From Atrichornis clamosus (taxonomy: Eukaryota; Chordata; Aves; Passeriformes; Menuridae), in contig WBMZ01011784.1 in the NCBI GenBank assembly GCA_013400975.1, positions 50,208 through 114,207 of the forward strand: a stretch of DNA of 64,000 bases. Reading direction: 5' to 3'. Under the pieces are notes generated by a model that was given only the letters and a program-made list of their open reading frames with translations, was not told the DNA's origin and made no database searches. Both the position numbers and the translations under genes were made by a program. Within the stretch, counting starts at the first letter, position 1. Every line of letters begins with the position of its first letter. Positions 14,041 to 27,991 of this stretch are shown one piece after another.

Positions 14041-15640
14041 CCTCCTGAGAGTAATGGGTTCAGGGAGCTCAGACAGACTAAGCACAGGCATTGTGGATCA
14101 CATGGTGACTGCAAAAGAAAGGTTTGAGGGATACACCAGAAGGCTATGTCTGCAGAAAGGTTTCAGAGCATAGCTTCCTTGGCCCGCTGAAAGCAGAGCC
14201 CCACTCACCCTTCAGTAGTCAGCAACTTCCTCCAGGGACTGGAGAAGGAAACTCATGGCTAGGCAGCTCTCTATCTTCTGAAAAAACTAAAAATCCTCCT
14301 ACCAAAACAGGAGGTAGATTTTAACACTGATAGTATCCCAGCTCATTCAGGTTCACTCTGGCATGAGTGACATGTCACAGAACACTGTTTCCCTACTCAA
14401 TTTTTTCACAGTACAAGACACAGTATACATTTTGTTGACTTGCCTGCAATTTAATGTGTATTTTATAGTATTTTGCCTTAATAAAGGGCAGCTGAGTAGT
14501 AGAGGAGAAAACTTCCTCCCCCTTCCTTTTGGCAGGTGCCTCTAACATGAGGCACTTCCCTGAAAGCAGGTGGGCATCGGCAGGGAAGGGAAGGTTTTGG
14601 AAGTAGGTGGGAAGGGGGTGTTAGCTGAGCTCAATGGAAAGTGAGGGAGCCTGTAGGATGAATGGTGTGGCAGGGAAGGGAGAGGAGCAGGAATCCCTTC
14701 CCAGAGGTCAGAGTCCTGAGAACCCACAGGGGACTGTGCACAGAGTGGCTGAGGCCATGGAAGTTTGCTGAGGGGAAAACGTGCCCCAAGGTAAAAGGCT
14801 ATGCTTTGAGGATGTTGTGGGTGGAGAGTTGTGCTTACAGTTTTCTCCCGTCCCCCCCCCCACTTTTTTTTTTATCAAAAGCGTTCTCTGTCTTATAGTT
14901 TAAAATGGTAATTTTTCTAGTCTGTTTTTCAGGAAAACTATTTTATTGAGAAGGTCGCTGTAAGTCCTTCACATAGTCTAGGTCCACTTACCAGAGCACA
15001 CTGTTGAAGGCTCAGGTGCAGCTGGTTTTGGTTAAATCCCAAGGCCAAGAGGTGAAAGAACTTCAGTTGCCAAATCCACCATTTTGCTGAGGAACACATT
15101 CAGTGCAGGTCCCTCCGCCAGCAGCTGCAATGGAGGCTGAGAGTTGAGCTCTGTGTGGCGAGCCCCGGGCAAGGGGCTGTGAAGTGCCGATTCTTTGCAC
15201 AACAAAGGGCCCGGGACCTGTGGCCCGGCCAGGTGACACTCAGAGACAGCAGGAGCGGAAGACTCTGCTGGAAGACCCCAGACTGTTTCGGTGCACAGAC
15301 TGTGAGGGTGTAAAAGCCCGGGAAGTACGTTGTTGGGGGTTCCTCCCCGGTGGCAACAGCCCGAGCCGGCTTTTGTGTTGCTGCACCACGCTTAACATTT
15401 TCTAAGGATCCAGACATCTGGGACTCTGCTGTGGGAAACCCAGGGCTGAGCCGGTAAGGAAACCTTGTCTGACTGTGTGTGGGTGTGCAGGAAGTCAAGA
15501 GGGGCACCCGTGGGGTCACTGGAGCCGCCCGGCGTGAGGGCCCTCGTTCCCAGCTCAGGGTTGGGAGTGTGACTTCCAAAGTGACTCTTGGATGGTTGGG
15601 CAGGAAAATCGCCGTAACAGTCCTGTGAGTCCCAAACAAT
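14041..15640. other. GC-rich stretch with a CpG-rich core at 15100-15640
   Basis: The first part (14560-14760) is G/A-rich on the + strand. The core at about 15160-15560 has about 20 CpGs, a TATA-like GTGTAAAAGCCCGGG at about 15308 and a donor-like GAGCCG|GTAAGGAA at about 15450. It could be a solo LTR or a non-coding first exon with its promoter. I found no flanking duplication. Long frames on both strands here look like by-products of high GC. Confidence 0.35.
14853..14873. repeat. C-run followed by T-run
   Basis: About ten C, then an A and C, then a run of T, forming a short homopolymer pair. Confidence 0.8.
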
Positions 15641-16336
15641 TGCTGTAGGATGCAGAATATGACAGCTGATGTTTGCAGTGACGCTAAATTCTTAAGTCAT
15701 TTCAAGTAAGACTACACTCCCAGGAAGCTGGGTCCTTTTTCTCCTAAAAGGAGCCTATGAATTGTCTAGAATAGACAGAGTATAGTGGTTGGATAATTTT
15801 CCAGAGAAAGGCTGAAAAATTATGTGAATCCCTGTATCTTGAGAACTGATTCTGTTGTTTACAACTTTCTGTGTGTTTGCAGTAATTTTGAGTTGCTGGA
15901 CATAATTTCTGGCTAACAGCTTCAATTTGTGTGGCAGCTGGATGTACTGCTTTCAACACACCTGAAGATATAAACTAATCTCTGTCAGGAGAGCCTGCCC
16001 TAAAGGCATTTGCTTTTCAATTAATGGGTTAAAATTGTTTGAGCTCACCAGATGGTTTCTTAATCCTTCACGCCTACATTGCTGTGGGAACTTTTGAGAG
16101 TCATCTTCAACACTTGAGTCTGTCTGAATATACCAGAGCAGCTAGAACAGCATAGTCATGATAAATTGTCATGGTTAAATGCCGTAATGAACAATCAGTG
16201 TTTAGTATAATATTCAATAGCATGGAGGGTGTCCAAAAGGAAGAGTTAAGTAGTCATTGGAGAGGGAGAGATACTTTTTAGTACTGTATTTCACTCCATA
16301 CCAACCACAAATAGGCTACTACAGCTGTAATTACAG

Positions 16337-16462
16337 GGTTGGGTTTGGTTTGGGGTTTTTTTTATGTGTTTGTTAGTTTGGTTGGTTGGTTGGTTTTGTC
16401 TTTTTTTTTTTTTTGAAAGGAGTTTTTTGTTTGGTTTGGGTTTTTTTGTTTTGTTTTTTCCT
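16337..16462. repeat. G/T-rich low-complexity tract
   Basis: Runs of GGTTTGGTTT, GGTTGGTTGGTT and long T-tracts make a strand-asymmetric G/T region of about 125 bases. The long Lys/Asn-rich frame on the other strand is a by-product of this composition. Confidence 0.85.
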
Positions 16463-17316
16463 CCAGTCCACTGAGGAGTTTTCTGTGTTCTGTGTCTGCA
16501 TATGTACATTCTTTTGAGTTAGAGACAATATTATTGAATAGTAGGCTTTAGTGCTTCAGGCCCTAAGTAGGGCAATTCCACATGTGAATATATCACAGAT
16601 ATGACCAACCAGAAGTCCTGGTTTGGCACATTAGAAAGGATAGAATACTGTAGCATACTGTTTTTTAATGCTTCTGCTTACTTGTGGATGGGTATTCATA
16701 GAACTTCAGTGTCACAGAGGTAGGGAAGAATTTCAGCATTTTTTTCAAAATTGGAAGTAGAAACCTGTTAAACATTGAAGAATCAAAAAAGTATACAAGC
16801 CTTATGTTTGGACTTTGACTCTACGGCACTGTGGGTTGAGTTCACCTGATCTACTCTCATGTGGAAGTCATATAGCCCCAAACTTCTTAAAGTTGCTCTG
16901 AAATGTCTTTCTTATATGATTCTAAAGTAAGCATATCAGCAAAGCCAGATACCATATGTAAGATCATAAGTCACAAGGCTTCATAACTACATCATTAACA
17001 CAGCCTTTAAAATTCCCACAAATCCTTATGCTCTGCTTTTGTGTTTCTACATTAGATTCAGTGAGAACAGTACCATTTCTGTGTGGGATCAGACAAAATT
17101 CCCTGTCTCAATTAGGTATTCCACTCAGTAGCAATCTTTAGCCATGAGTCTTAAGATGTATTACTGGCCTTTTTAGGGATTATCATTGCTGCCAGATCCA
17201 GCAGTTACCTTGATGATCTTTTATGTCTCCCAAGTCTGCAGAAGACAGATGGGGAAACCGTTATGTTTCTTTTTAAATCTATTTTCTTTAATAATATGGA
17301 CATTTTAGATTGTGAT

Positions 17317-17384
17317 ACTTGACAGTACATACTTTAGTAGTGATGAGAGTACTTAACAGGACATACTTTAGTAATGATGAGTTT
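17317..17384. repeat. Two-copy 34-base tandem duplication
   Basis: ACTTGACAGTACATACTTTA is followed 34 bases later by ACTTAACAGGACATACTTTA, with the similarity continuing through GTAGTGATGAG and GTAATGATGAG. Only a few bases differ. Confidence 0.85.
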
Positions 17385-18115
17385 CTTATCCTTCCCTCCT
17401 TGCCAGTAGCCATGAATGAACATTTCCTTTGGCAGAACCAATGGCCTGACTTCCCTAAATCCAGATGCTTCAAAATGGGCCAAATACTTGGAAAGGCAAC
17501 ATGAAAAGAACAGATGTGTTGCATCTTCACCAAAAATAAACAATCAAAAACCCAGAGTCAACTTCCATTTGTGTGTTCTTATATTTGAATCCACTAAAGA
17601 ATGCTGTTGTAAATATTTCAAAACCTCAAATGCTCAAGGATATCCTGATGTGGTGAATCATGCTTATGTTATCTGTTGAGTTGGGTGCTTGCTGGCAAGA
17701 GTTTTAATCATGGTCATCTAACTAGCTTCTGTGGGTCCTTTAGGATTTAATTTAGCAAGTAAGTATTAAAGTGCTAAATTTTGAACAACACACACAATAT
17801 TATTTTCACATCTTGTTAAAATCAATCTTGAGAATTATAACCTTAGTGGTACAACCCAGCATAGCAGTACAGACAGCAGTGTCCTAAGCGTTTTACTGCT
17901 TTTATAAGTGCAATTGGAAAAAAGTTTCATGGAGGGACAGGCTTATAGACAATAAATGTGCCTTCAGAAATCCAGTGTTTTCCTTATCTGACTTATTGTT
18001 GGCAAAGCAATGATCATGTAAATTATTAATATCCTCAACTGAGATTGTCAAGAGAATGGCCAAGACTGTTATCTTATTTGCTCTAAGACAAAGTTATTTC
18101 CAAGTAAGAATCCAT

Positions 18116-18710
18116 TGTCAGGATTTATCCCCAAGTGGTAATTAAGAACTACAAAGCTGCTCGCTCACTCTCCCCTGCCACCACTCTGCCATAGGATGGG
18201 TAGGAGAATCAGGAAAGGAAAAAATCCCACAAACTCATGGGTTGAGATAGCAATAGTTTAATAAATGAAACAAAGTAAAATATAATAATAGCAATAATAA
18301 AAAATTAATAGTGATGTTATTGTAATATTAATAACAAAACTCAAGGGGAAAACCCAACAAAACAAGTGATGCACAATACAGTTGCTCACAATCTAATGAC
18401 CAATGGCCACCCCATCATCAAACAGTGATTGCACCCATCCATCTAACTCCACTCAGTGTATATCCTGAGCATGATGTTTTATGGTATGGAACATCACTTC
18501 GGCCAGTCCAGGTCAGCTGTCCTGGCCATGTTCCCTGCCAGCTTTTTGTGCACCTCCTCACTGGCAGAGTCTGGGAAACTGAAAAGTCCTTGACTGAGGC
18601 TAAGTATTACTTGGCAACATCCAAAACACTGGTTTGCTATCAATGTTGTTCTCATACTAAAAAACCCAGCATGACTGTTTTCACTGTTACTAATGTACTT
18701 TAGCTGAGTC
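18116..18710 (-). mobile_element. Degraded ERV LTR, same family as the one at 49152
   Basis: The left edge TGTCAGGATTTATCCCCAAG and then GCTCGCTCACTCTCCCCTGC match the right end of a common passerine LTR in reverse. Further landmarks are a reversed poly(A)-signal region (AGTTTAATAAATGAAACAAA), TATGGTATGGAACATCACTT and TTGTTCTCATACTAAAAAAC. The right end is too diverged to fix and no target duplication was found. No internal viral genes are present. Confidence 0.7.
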
Positions 18711-21700
18711 TAACACTTTGGAGCTTGCAGCCTTCTGCAGAAAATCTGCCTCTGTTAGTTAGTATAGGCTATAATACAGAGTTATTATCAGATAGCAGCT
18801 AGTGACTACAAACAGTTCTTTCTACTGTCTCTCATTGGATATAAGGATAGAAGGGTACTGAATATCTTTCAAAAAAATGACATGGCCTTTTTATTACTTG
18901 AGCGAAATAGAGTATAACTGGATGTGAAGTTTTCATTATATGGGAAGTGGGAGCCAATGAAAAATGCTGCAGAGCACCTTCTCAGCAGTTCATTACAAGT
19001 ATAGCATATGTTCTTTGTTGCTGCTTTCCTGTACCATTTCAAACCTAGAACCAGTCCTTCAGCAGACTCTTGTCTGAATTCAGTATTCTTAAAAGTCTAT
19101 TGAAAGCTCTGGGAAAAGGCTGTAATCCTCAGCGATGCTATTCTACCAAATTGGCAGTCTTTTCAATAAGCTGACACTATATTTCAGTAAGCTTACTTGA
19201 GAGCAAGAGAGGACTGCCATAATGCTCACTGCTTGTCACTCATTGTGTGCAAGGCATTGGCCTCAACTTTGCTATTACAGTTAATGGTGTTTATTAAACA
19301 CCAGCTCTTTAAACAAGAACCACACTGCATACATCTTTCTCACCTTGGTGAAGAAGAAGAGATTGCACCAATACCTGGCAGATGTGTAGTCTTGTTTTAC
19401 AACGTATTATTGGAGGAAACCAAGATCATAAGTTTGATACAGCAGAAAATAGGTATAGCAGTAGCAATTAGTAGGAATTTAATATGCTATTTAAACTCAA
19501 TCAGACTCAATCCTCAAATGAAAGCTGTGTGGGAATCCCACTTTTTTATATGAAGCCTATCAGAAGCCAATAAGGATGCTCTAGGAATTAAACTTCCTTG
19601 CGTCTGTACTTGCAGTTTGTGTAGGAGAAGGGATAACACAAAGAAAGTCCTCCCATTCTCTTCTGACTCTGTATGACACATCTCACATTGTAATCTCTGC
19701 TTCTTATTGAGAAATCCAGAGGCTGCCAAACCCCAGAGTAACCAGAAACATATGCTAATCAGCAAGGGCAAGGAATACATGACATTTCCTGCACATTTAT
19801 ATAGGCACCACTCCACCACATAGTGAGGGGTTGCAGTAATTGTTGAGTGTATATGTAGACATTGTAAGCTCTAACTTTTCAGGTGAGATCAATGAAACAA
19901 TTAAATTAAATTCTGTCTGGAAATGTGTGGAAGATAGATAAATATGATAAAAGAATAGCTGAAGTTCCACTTCATTTATTTATTTTCTTTGTTGTCTTTA
20001 CATTCTGGTACTTCTCAGATATGAATATTCCACTGCTTTCGAGACTTGGAAAATATTACCTTAAAAGTACATGAGAGTTTTATCACAGATTTCACCAACA
20101 GCCAGCATTCATGGGTGTATTAGTTTTATTTAATTAAAAATATGTAAACAGGAATAGTTCAACTTGCCAGATTCCCCACAGGCAATTTCAAGTTCTTTTA
20201 TTCTCAACATGCAAGTATTCTGCTGATACTTGGTTGTGGAATTAAGGTAAGTACACAGTATACAGCTTAGCAGCCACAGGCCTTGGAACAACTGTAATGT
20301 TAACTCAAATAGAATTACTGACATCAGACCAGAATTACGTCTTTGAAACAAAACCTGCCCCTGCCACTTTTTCCCATGCTTTGGGCCACATTAAGTATTT
20401 TGATTGGTCAAACTTTTCAGTTCTGTTTAGAGCTGTCAGCCTGACAGCAGCACAGTTCTCTGGACTTACTGGAAAACGTCAAAAGAAAGTATGTATAGGT
20501 ATGTACATATAACATGTATATACGTATGTGTGTATGTGTATACATATTGTCCTGTATATTTGCATAGGACATACATTTATACACGTACTAAGTGTTAGCA
20601 GGTGGAAACACTGTTGAATCTTGTTGTAGCCTTTGAGTCGTCTAACTTACTTGGATATTAGATGCATTTAGCAATGTGTAGTCTGATTTCTTAGAAAGTA
20701 TCAGCATAGTGCACCTTAGAAAACACATTTGGCAAATACCTTGCTTATATTGCATTGTAGATGGCAACATACATGCATGTTTTGTTACTGCTCCCTCTGC
20801 TTGCTCTTAAACTGAACAGTGAGAAGCTAGGGATTTCAAGTCAATAATTAATGTCGTGGCACATGTACCTGAAAAGAAAGACAGTCTAGGATAAAAAAAG
20901 GTGGAGAACAACTCATAGAGAGTATCTTCTACTAATTTGGCTATTACTTTGAAGAAGCAAAAAGGGAGTAGCCATACTCACAAGTTGTAAGGACTAAAGC
21001 TAAGTCTGGGTCCTACTTAAGCTCTGTGAAATAGTTCTTTATATTTGTCCTGTATATTTGCATAGGAGACATCTACCACCTGACCTGAGGGAAGAAAATC
21101 CAAGCTTGAGATAATAAATATAGGACTATGTGACACAAGGCAGCCATTCAGTGCTATATTGTGTTTGGTTTAAAAACTCAGAAGTTCAATTACCAAACTG
21201 AAACTGCCAAATACAGGCAATTTAATATTTAGTTCTCATTTTCCAGCTGATTCTTCATACTCTATTATGTTATTCTTCCTTAGGAACATCATAGCATTAA
21301 AAGTGCATGTTAATTACACAGAACTTTCAAATAGTGGGGGATTTTCTCATGAGAAAAACTGTTCTTTCTGTACCAGTGTGACTGATAATAGCATATAGAT
21401 TTGATTACATTTAATCGTGTACAGAAGTAAAGAGCTTTCAGGACACAGTCTGTAGCATGTAGTAAGGTGAAAAATGAGGACAAAAAAAATTTAAATCTTT
21501 GTAAGAAAATATAGTGCTGACATCTTTATTCTACATTTTAAAAAACATACAATGCCTGCCAGTCTCTCCATGCAGGGAGGTCTTAATATATTAAATAGTC
21601 AGCTGACAGAAAGAGACATGACAGAAATACAGCTGTCTGGCCTCAGAGACCAAGAAGCTGTAAAGAATAGTTGCCAGTTACAGCTGCAATTCTGTCATGT

Positions 21701-24700
21701 GGTTGTAATAGTCAAAAGTAAAGACACACAAAAGGGATGCAGGTTGTTAATTCTTGTTCTTGTATGATGTCTATCAATGCATTCTTCTTTCAATTCTCCA
21801 TACATAGTGCTCCCTGCTCATGGGGAAAATAGCCAGAGTGTCCTTTGTATTTGAAACTGTGTGCATGAAAATCACTTTCATCAATCCCTTCACACTTTTT
21901 ACACCCTTAACTTTGTTTCATTCTTCCAATAACTTAATTTCTTTAGAAATTAAAGGAGGCTTCTAAATTTCAGAATAAGATATGAGTCATGATTTTCAGT
22001 CTGTTCTATCATGATTCAAATGTCTAAGAGCTTTGGAACTTTGACAAAGTGACTAGAGTGACTATTTCTTTGTTTTTTTAAATGCTTGTCAACCAAAATA
22101 CATTAAAAAAGAAAAAGAACCAGAATATTTCAAGTAAAGGGTAAACAAAAGTTTATCCTTGACTATATTATCTTAGCAGATATGTTATATTAGCATCAGT
22201 TGGGAGAGTATCTGTTATAAAATGCACACACATTAAAGAACAAGTTAAACATGGATTGCCACTGACTTCCTGTTCCCAGCTCTTAGTATTTGTGTAAATA
22301 CAGGTTCTGTTTTACTTCCTCACCAGTAGAGGTCAAAACCTGTACTTAATGAATTCCTGGTTCACACAATGTATTTGCTTTTCATTCTGTATCTGGTAAC
22401 AAAATCTATCTGATTATTAAATTAACAGAGCTGTGATGTAACAAGTAGCAAATAATTTTATTTTTTCTAAGTCTGGTTTGAACATTAATTACGAACTACA
22501 GATTTAGCTCAGCTGTATGGCAATTATGAGTAGAGCAATTAGGAGAACTTATGATGTTTCCTGTTAATGAACTGAGTTCTAACTAAGCCAAAAACATTTG
22601 AACCACACCTGCTTTCATGTGTAATGCTTTCCATTCCTTTTCTGTAGGGTATGGAGTCAAAGTGCACACTGCCCAGGAGAACTGCTGATGTATAATTCAG
22701 GATATTTCCTGAATTTCCCTTAGAAAAGGAATACTGATTAGTTGTTAAAGCCTAAAGGCTGAAAAAAAACCCCTAACCTGTGTTTTCACAAATTTTTGCT
22801 CATCAGATAAATGTTCTCTGTTTTAAGGTAACTCAGAGGAAAAAAATAGTTTAGGAATTAAAAAAGTAAAATCAAATTGGTTTCAACATTTTCTGTTTGG
22901 GGAAAAAAAAGGAGCACTCCAAGTCTGGATTTAGTTCAACATAAAGTCTAAGCCATCTCTAGACTTTATATGGTTACCATGAATATTTTTTTTCTCTCTA
23001 CTAGAAGCCAATGAAAATGAGACAATCGGTCTTCCTCTGCAGATTACTTAATCACTAAAAGATAAATTTGGTCTTAAGAGAAACTGCATAGATTTTGTTT
23101 GTGATTATAGTGTTTAAGAGAAATCTTAGTTAAAAAGTCAAAGAGAGACAGACATGAATGAAGGTGACAGTCCCTCTGTTGTTTGTCTTTCCACAATTGT
23201 ATTGTTCTGTTCTTTCCTGTCAACACTGCAGCTAAAATGACAAGAATTCAGGGTTGTTATAGAACAAACTGTGCAACCCAGACCACTCCAGAGATCAGAA
23301 TGCAAACCCGTTTGAGTCCAGCATCAACAACACAGGACTCAGAAGCAGGAGGAGTGTGGGAGATGAGAGCAAGCAGAGTTTGCCTTTCCAGTATTCCTGC
23401 AGGAAGGGTAACATGATACCATGTGACACAGCACTGATAGTAGCAGGATATAAAGCATAGTAGCTTTGTTTTGAGTGGGGTTTTTTTCCCCAAAAAGGTT
23501 TCACTCCAGAAACACTTCAAATATTTTGTCCCAGTTTGTCTTCAGGGCAGTGGATACGCTTCAGGGAACTGCGGGAGTGGCAGGCTTTGTCAGCCTGTCG
23601 TGTTGGCAGGACATAAAGAGCAAACTACACCAACCGAGGTCCCCACAGCTATAGTATCTCAGATATTCATCACAGTGAGTGCCAGAGGCATAAAGCCAAC
23701 ACGGGGAGGTCTCAGGCCATTGTCTCCAACAAATTGTAATTAAAAGTTAAGTATCAATCAATGAAGTCTTTACCACTTTTAGAGAAATGAGTTTTAAATT
23801 ATTTTCTACAGTTTTTTTCTAACAGGTATATGGGAAAGACTTGACATTACAGTTATTTAAGTACAAAAGTACTTTTGGCACTAAGTGTGCTACTTTTGGA
23901 ACAGTGAAAGAATGCTGGTAGTTATTTCTTAGTTTGTGTTCACTTTCATCTATACACACTGTAAAACAAGAACTAAATACTCCATAATACCTATAGCCCC
24001 CATGTCTCTGCACAGAGTAACCAAGCATAATTTACAATGCCAAATGAAATTTTACATTTACATATCTGTAGGCAGATACCCAAGGACAGCAGAGCTGTCT
24101 CCAAATGAATGGCAGCCCTAGCAGGCTACTCAGTAGCAATTTTTTTTCTGGTTGTATGTGATGTATCTCATCTATTTCAAAGGTACCCAGAAAGAAAGAA
24201 AGTTTTCTTGATTTTGGTGGCCAAAAGGAAACCAGAAAATGTGGGTTTCTACTAAAACCATGAAGTGGATTATTTCATATCTGGTGGCAAAAATCACACC
24301 GGGCTTCTTTTCAGTACTGTTTGAGGAAGGAGTTTAAGTGTACAAAATGCATAGAGAAAGGCAACTGGAAAGGCACACAGAATTAAATACCAGGGGATTG
24401 TAAAGGTGGGACATAGGCTGAGAATGAGGGCATGAGCTGATCATGATTTTTTTGTGAATACTTCTCAGCCAAAAATTTCTAACTTACCACAATTGGAACA
24501 TTCTCAGAGTATGTATCTATTTTACTGCTGGTTTCTTTGGAAAGCATCTTGGCAGCAGGGACAACCAGCTGGCCCTGTGGTGCCTGCCAGCTACTCACAC
24601 AACTAGACAGCAGCCCCTGGTGTGTGCCGTAAGCTCAGCCTAGGAAAGCTGCAATTTATGGCATCCTTTGCTCCCTGATACCTGGTACCCAGAGTACCTG

Positions 24701-27700
24701 AAAGATAATGATGAGAAACAGAAAGAAAAAAGGGAATTTGTTTTCTTCTAACATATTAATGCCTGTTATGTTGTTCTTTTGGTTTATTTTTAGATAGTGG
24801 AATAGCAATGGAATTGCATTTTGTAAGGTGAAGAACCAGTGCTTCCCCATTTCATTCTGACTTAATTAGTCATTATATCCCTTTTTTCCTTCCTGTCACA
24901 TGTTCACAATTCTGACTTTTCTGGCCTTTACTTAAGGAGTTTTATATAAAATACGTAATACTGACTACTTGCCTCTCTTTCTTTTGTTTTCCGCTAAAAA
25001 TTATTTGTTGTGATAACAGACCAGGACATAAACTATTCAGTATGTGTAAGGATATTCCTTTTTAAGTCCTTTCCACTGTAGTGGCAAAATCAAAAATACT
25101 CCACCTTTTTTTCCATAGCAGTACAGAGAGGAGGTTATTCAGTTATCTTTTTGGTCGGCCATGTCCAGAACAAAATTCACTTTCATTCATTGTTTAAATC
25201 TTTGTTCACTCTTTAGGTAAATTATGCTTATATTAATAATCTGCAAATTGGTATGACATGCAATCATCATAGATTCAGTTGTCCCTGTAGGAATTTAGTG
25301 TTTCTGCCTTACATGGCAGCGGTACCACTGTCCAGTCAGAATCCTAAGTGATATGGATGTGCTTCTTCTCTTGTCAAATGCAAATATATTTAAAGATAGG
25401 AAGATATTTCTGAGTATTTTCCCCATTTGTGTCTATTGCATGGTCTTTAATTTTCCACTATGTGACCTTACTAAGATTTAAAAATGGATTAGATACTGAA
25501 GGAAACATTCTGTCACACTTAATGCAAAATTTCTGAGGCAAATTTTCAGTGCTCTTTTTGGACAGGTTACTGGACAAAAATTGGCCCTAAACCTCCTTCA
25601 TGTGGAAATCCTATTTTCCATTTTGATGTTTGAAGGATTTCCAAGTCTGTGTTCATACTAGGTAAGTTCTAATATGCATATAGTTGTGGTAGGCTAATAG
25701 AAAATGAATAGTGTTACCTTGAGATAGTCTATACCAAAAAAACCCCTACAAGTTTCCCTGGAATGTCAAACTTTTCTACTGAAATTTTACAACTCACTGG
25801 ATTTTGGATAGAAGCTGAGATTGCCCTGCCAGTCACAGTGAATGTCTCAGTCATAAAGAATAAAAGATAACCCAGCTGTTTTCAAGAGCCTTATTTTATG
25901 TAATTCTGATACAGCATTTATAAGACAATAAATGTTATATTCATTATACATAAGTGATTCTATCATGAATATTCTAAAATGATTGCTTGAAGACATCAAA
26001 AATAATTTGGAAGTTAAAGTATGTATGATTTTAATAGTGTCGTGTTAAACCAATATATCTTGCAATTATTTAAAGTTTGAATGAGATAAAAAATCAAATT
26101 TCAGAGCTCAAAGAAAAAAAGCCCACCAGATCAGCTGTTGTGTCAGACTGCTGTCAAGCTGTAGCCTGAAAGAGCAATGGAAACTTACAGGCACAAGCTT
26201 CCAAACTGGAAATTACTTGTACACCCACAGGGTCTAGGCTAATCAAATGCTGTGTTTTGGTCTGACTCTTTATAGATATATGTAGCTATTTACCAAAAAA
26301 TTATGCAAGGCTGCTAAAATAATACACAATGAGTATATTACTGAAAGTGGAATGTTTCCTTAGCAATCTTCATAAAAGCACCAAAATATTCTATAATTGA
26401 TATACCTAATATTTCCTAGATTAATTAAACTGTACAAGATAGTCTATTGCTTTGTTAAAGTGTTATATCTTTCTCAGTTTGCATAATTTCTGGCTTTATA
26501 TAAATTCCTTTGACATTTCAAGGTCTTCTAGAAGTGTGCACGATTCTGGATAGTAAACTATACTTCAATACTGAGAAACTGTTTCAGGATTCTATATCTG
26601 GCCATAAAAATCCGTACTTTCCTGTACAAGAACAGTTTCTGACAACTAATGATGTTATTAACCCAGTTATAATTATTAAATGGAAAAAAAACCCCACATT
26701 AATTAGATGCATCATTCTCTTGCTACAGCTGAAGAGGCAGTGTGTCACCCCTCCCCCCATAAAATAATAAAATCCACATAAAATAAAATAATTATCTATA
26801 TATTACAAACTCAGTCACTTATAGTCCTGCATCAAATGCTTTTCTTCTTGGTCTGGAGTCCTGCCTTAAATGCAATTGTAGATGGATGTTTTGATTAACT
26901 GTGTTCACATCATTGGATGTCCTCATAAAATAGTAATAACTTTCTGAATCATAAGTATTTAGACTGATTCACTGAAATTCCTTCCAGGATAGCTGAAGGT
27001 AATGCCTTTATCCTGACTTCTCAGATAGAATGAGTTCAGCTAAGAATGGTGCTACAAATACAGGGAACTGAAACCAGCAATACTTTGGATAAATATTTGT
27101 AGTTTTGTCAGTATTTGCATTTCTTGAGATTTTTGTAAGCTTCATATCATAAAAACATAAAAGGTTTCAGTAAACCTAAAGGCTACAGAAAAAAGCTTGA
27201 AGGCATGGTAATGGACAGGGAAAATTACCTGTTAAGTGGTATATAAAGACTTTGGTACCTTCTCATGTGTTAGCAGGGATCTTAGGTCTGGTCTGGTACC
27301 TTTGATAGTAAAATTGGTGCTCTCAAGTGAGCAAGTCATGAAATGCTCATTAATGTCAGCTGCTTTCATTTATTACTGCTTGACAGAAAGATTTTGAAAA
27401 TGTATTTTTAAAAAAATACTGTTTGACAACAGTATGAAATTTTTTTTTGTCTTTTCTGTCGGAGGAAGGTAAATTTCTATATGACACTATGAGTTATCAA
27501 GTTTGAGTTGCTAGGGAGCACTGTAGTCCCCTATCTTCACAAAAAAGGTACTTCCTAGAAGTGGAAAAAATTAAATTCTGGTTTGGAATTCATTAATTAG
27601 GAGTTAGAACTGATTTGCCAGAAATAATGTGATATGCACTGTTGTGAAATCTTAATTATCATATATTTATCATAGTATCAGTGTGGCTAGAGGCTGTTTC

Positions 27701-27991
27701 GAAGACAATGTTTTTTTTCACTTTGATCAAGATTTTCAGAAGTGACAAGTGATTTTGTTCAATTGCTTTGGGTTTTCTATAAAGAAGAAAATCTTCAACA
27801 GAAATTTTTGGATTTAAGGTCACAATTCTATTATCAACAGCCATATACGTTATCCTTCTGTTGCTGGAGAGAGGAATGGGAAGTAGTAAAGGCAAAAAAA
27901 AAAAACCAAACCCAAAGGCAGACCTTCATGTCAATTAAAATTTAATGTTTTAATTTTAATTACAACCAGGTTGAGCCCGGCTGAAATGACG
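18711..27991. other. Intergenic, no gene seen
   Basis: About 9.3 kb of AT-rich sequence. It holds a TATG-type low-complexity tract near 20505-20590 and a 23-base dispersed repeat (20547 and 21045). No exon of a neighbouring mucin, no RNA gene and no transposon could be identified. Confidence 0.5.
20505..20590. repeat. TATG/TACA low-complexity tract
   Basis: Alternating TATGTA, TGTGTATG and TACATA units form a degenerate TATG-type microsatellite. Confidence 0.7.

Larger units (their letters stand above)
15641..18115. other. Intergenic with low-complexity tracts
   Basis: Contains the G/T-rich tract at 16337-16462 and the 34-base tandem pair at 17317-17384, listed separately. Otherwise no feature was recognised. 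Confidence 0.55.

Noticed and set aside
15100..15639. 179-codon frame on the - strand
   Set aside because: It lies in a GC-rich block where stops are rare on both strands, has an opposing open frame, and shows no domain or composition typical of a real protein.
16291..16509. Lys/Asn/Thr-rich frame on the - strand
   Set aside because: It is the complement of a G/T-rich low-complexity tract, not a gene.
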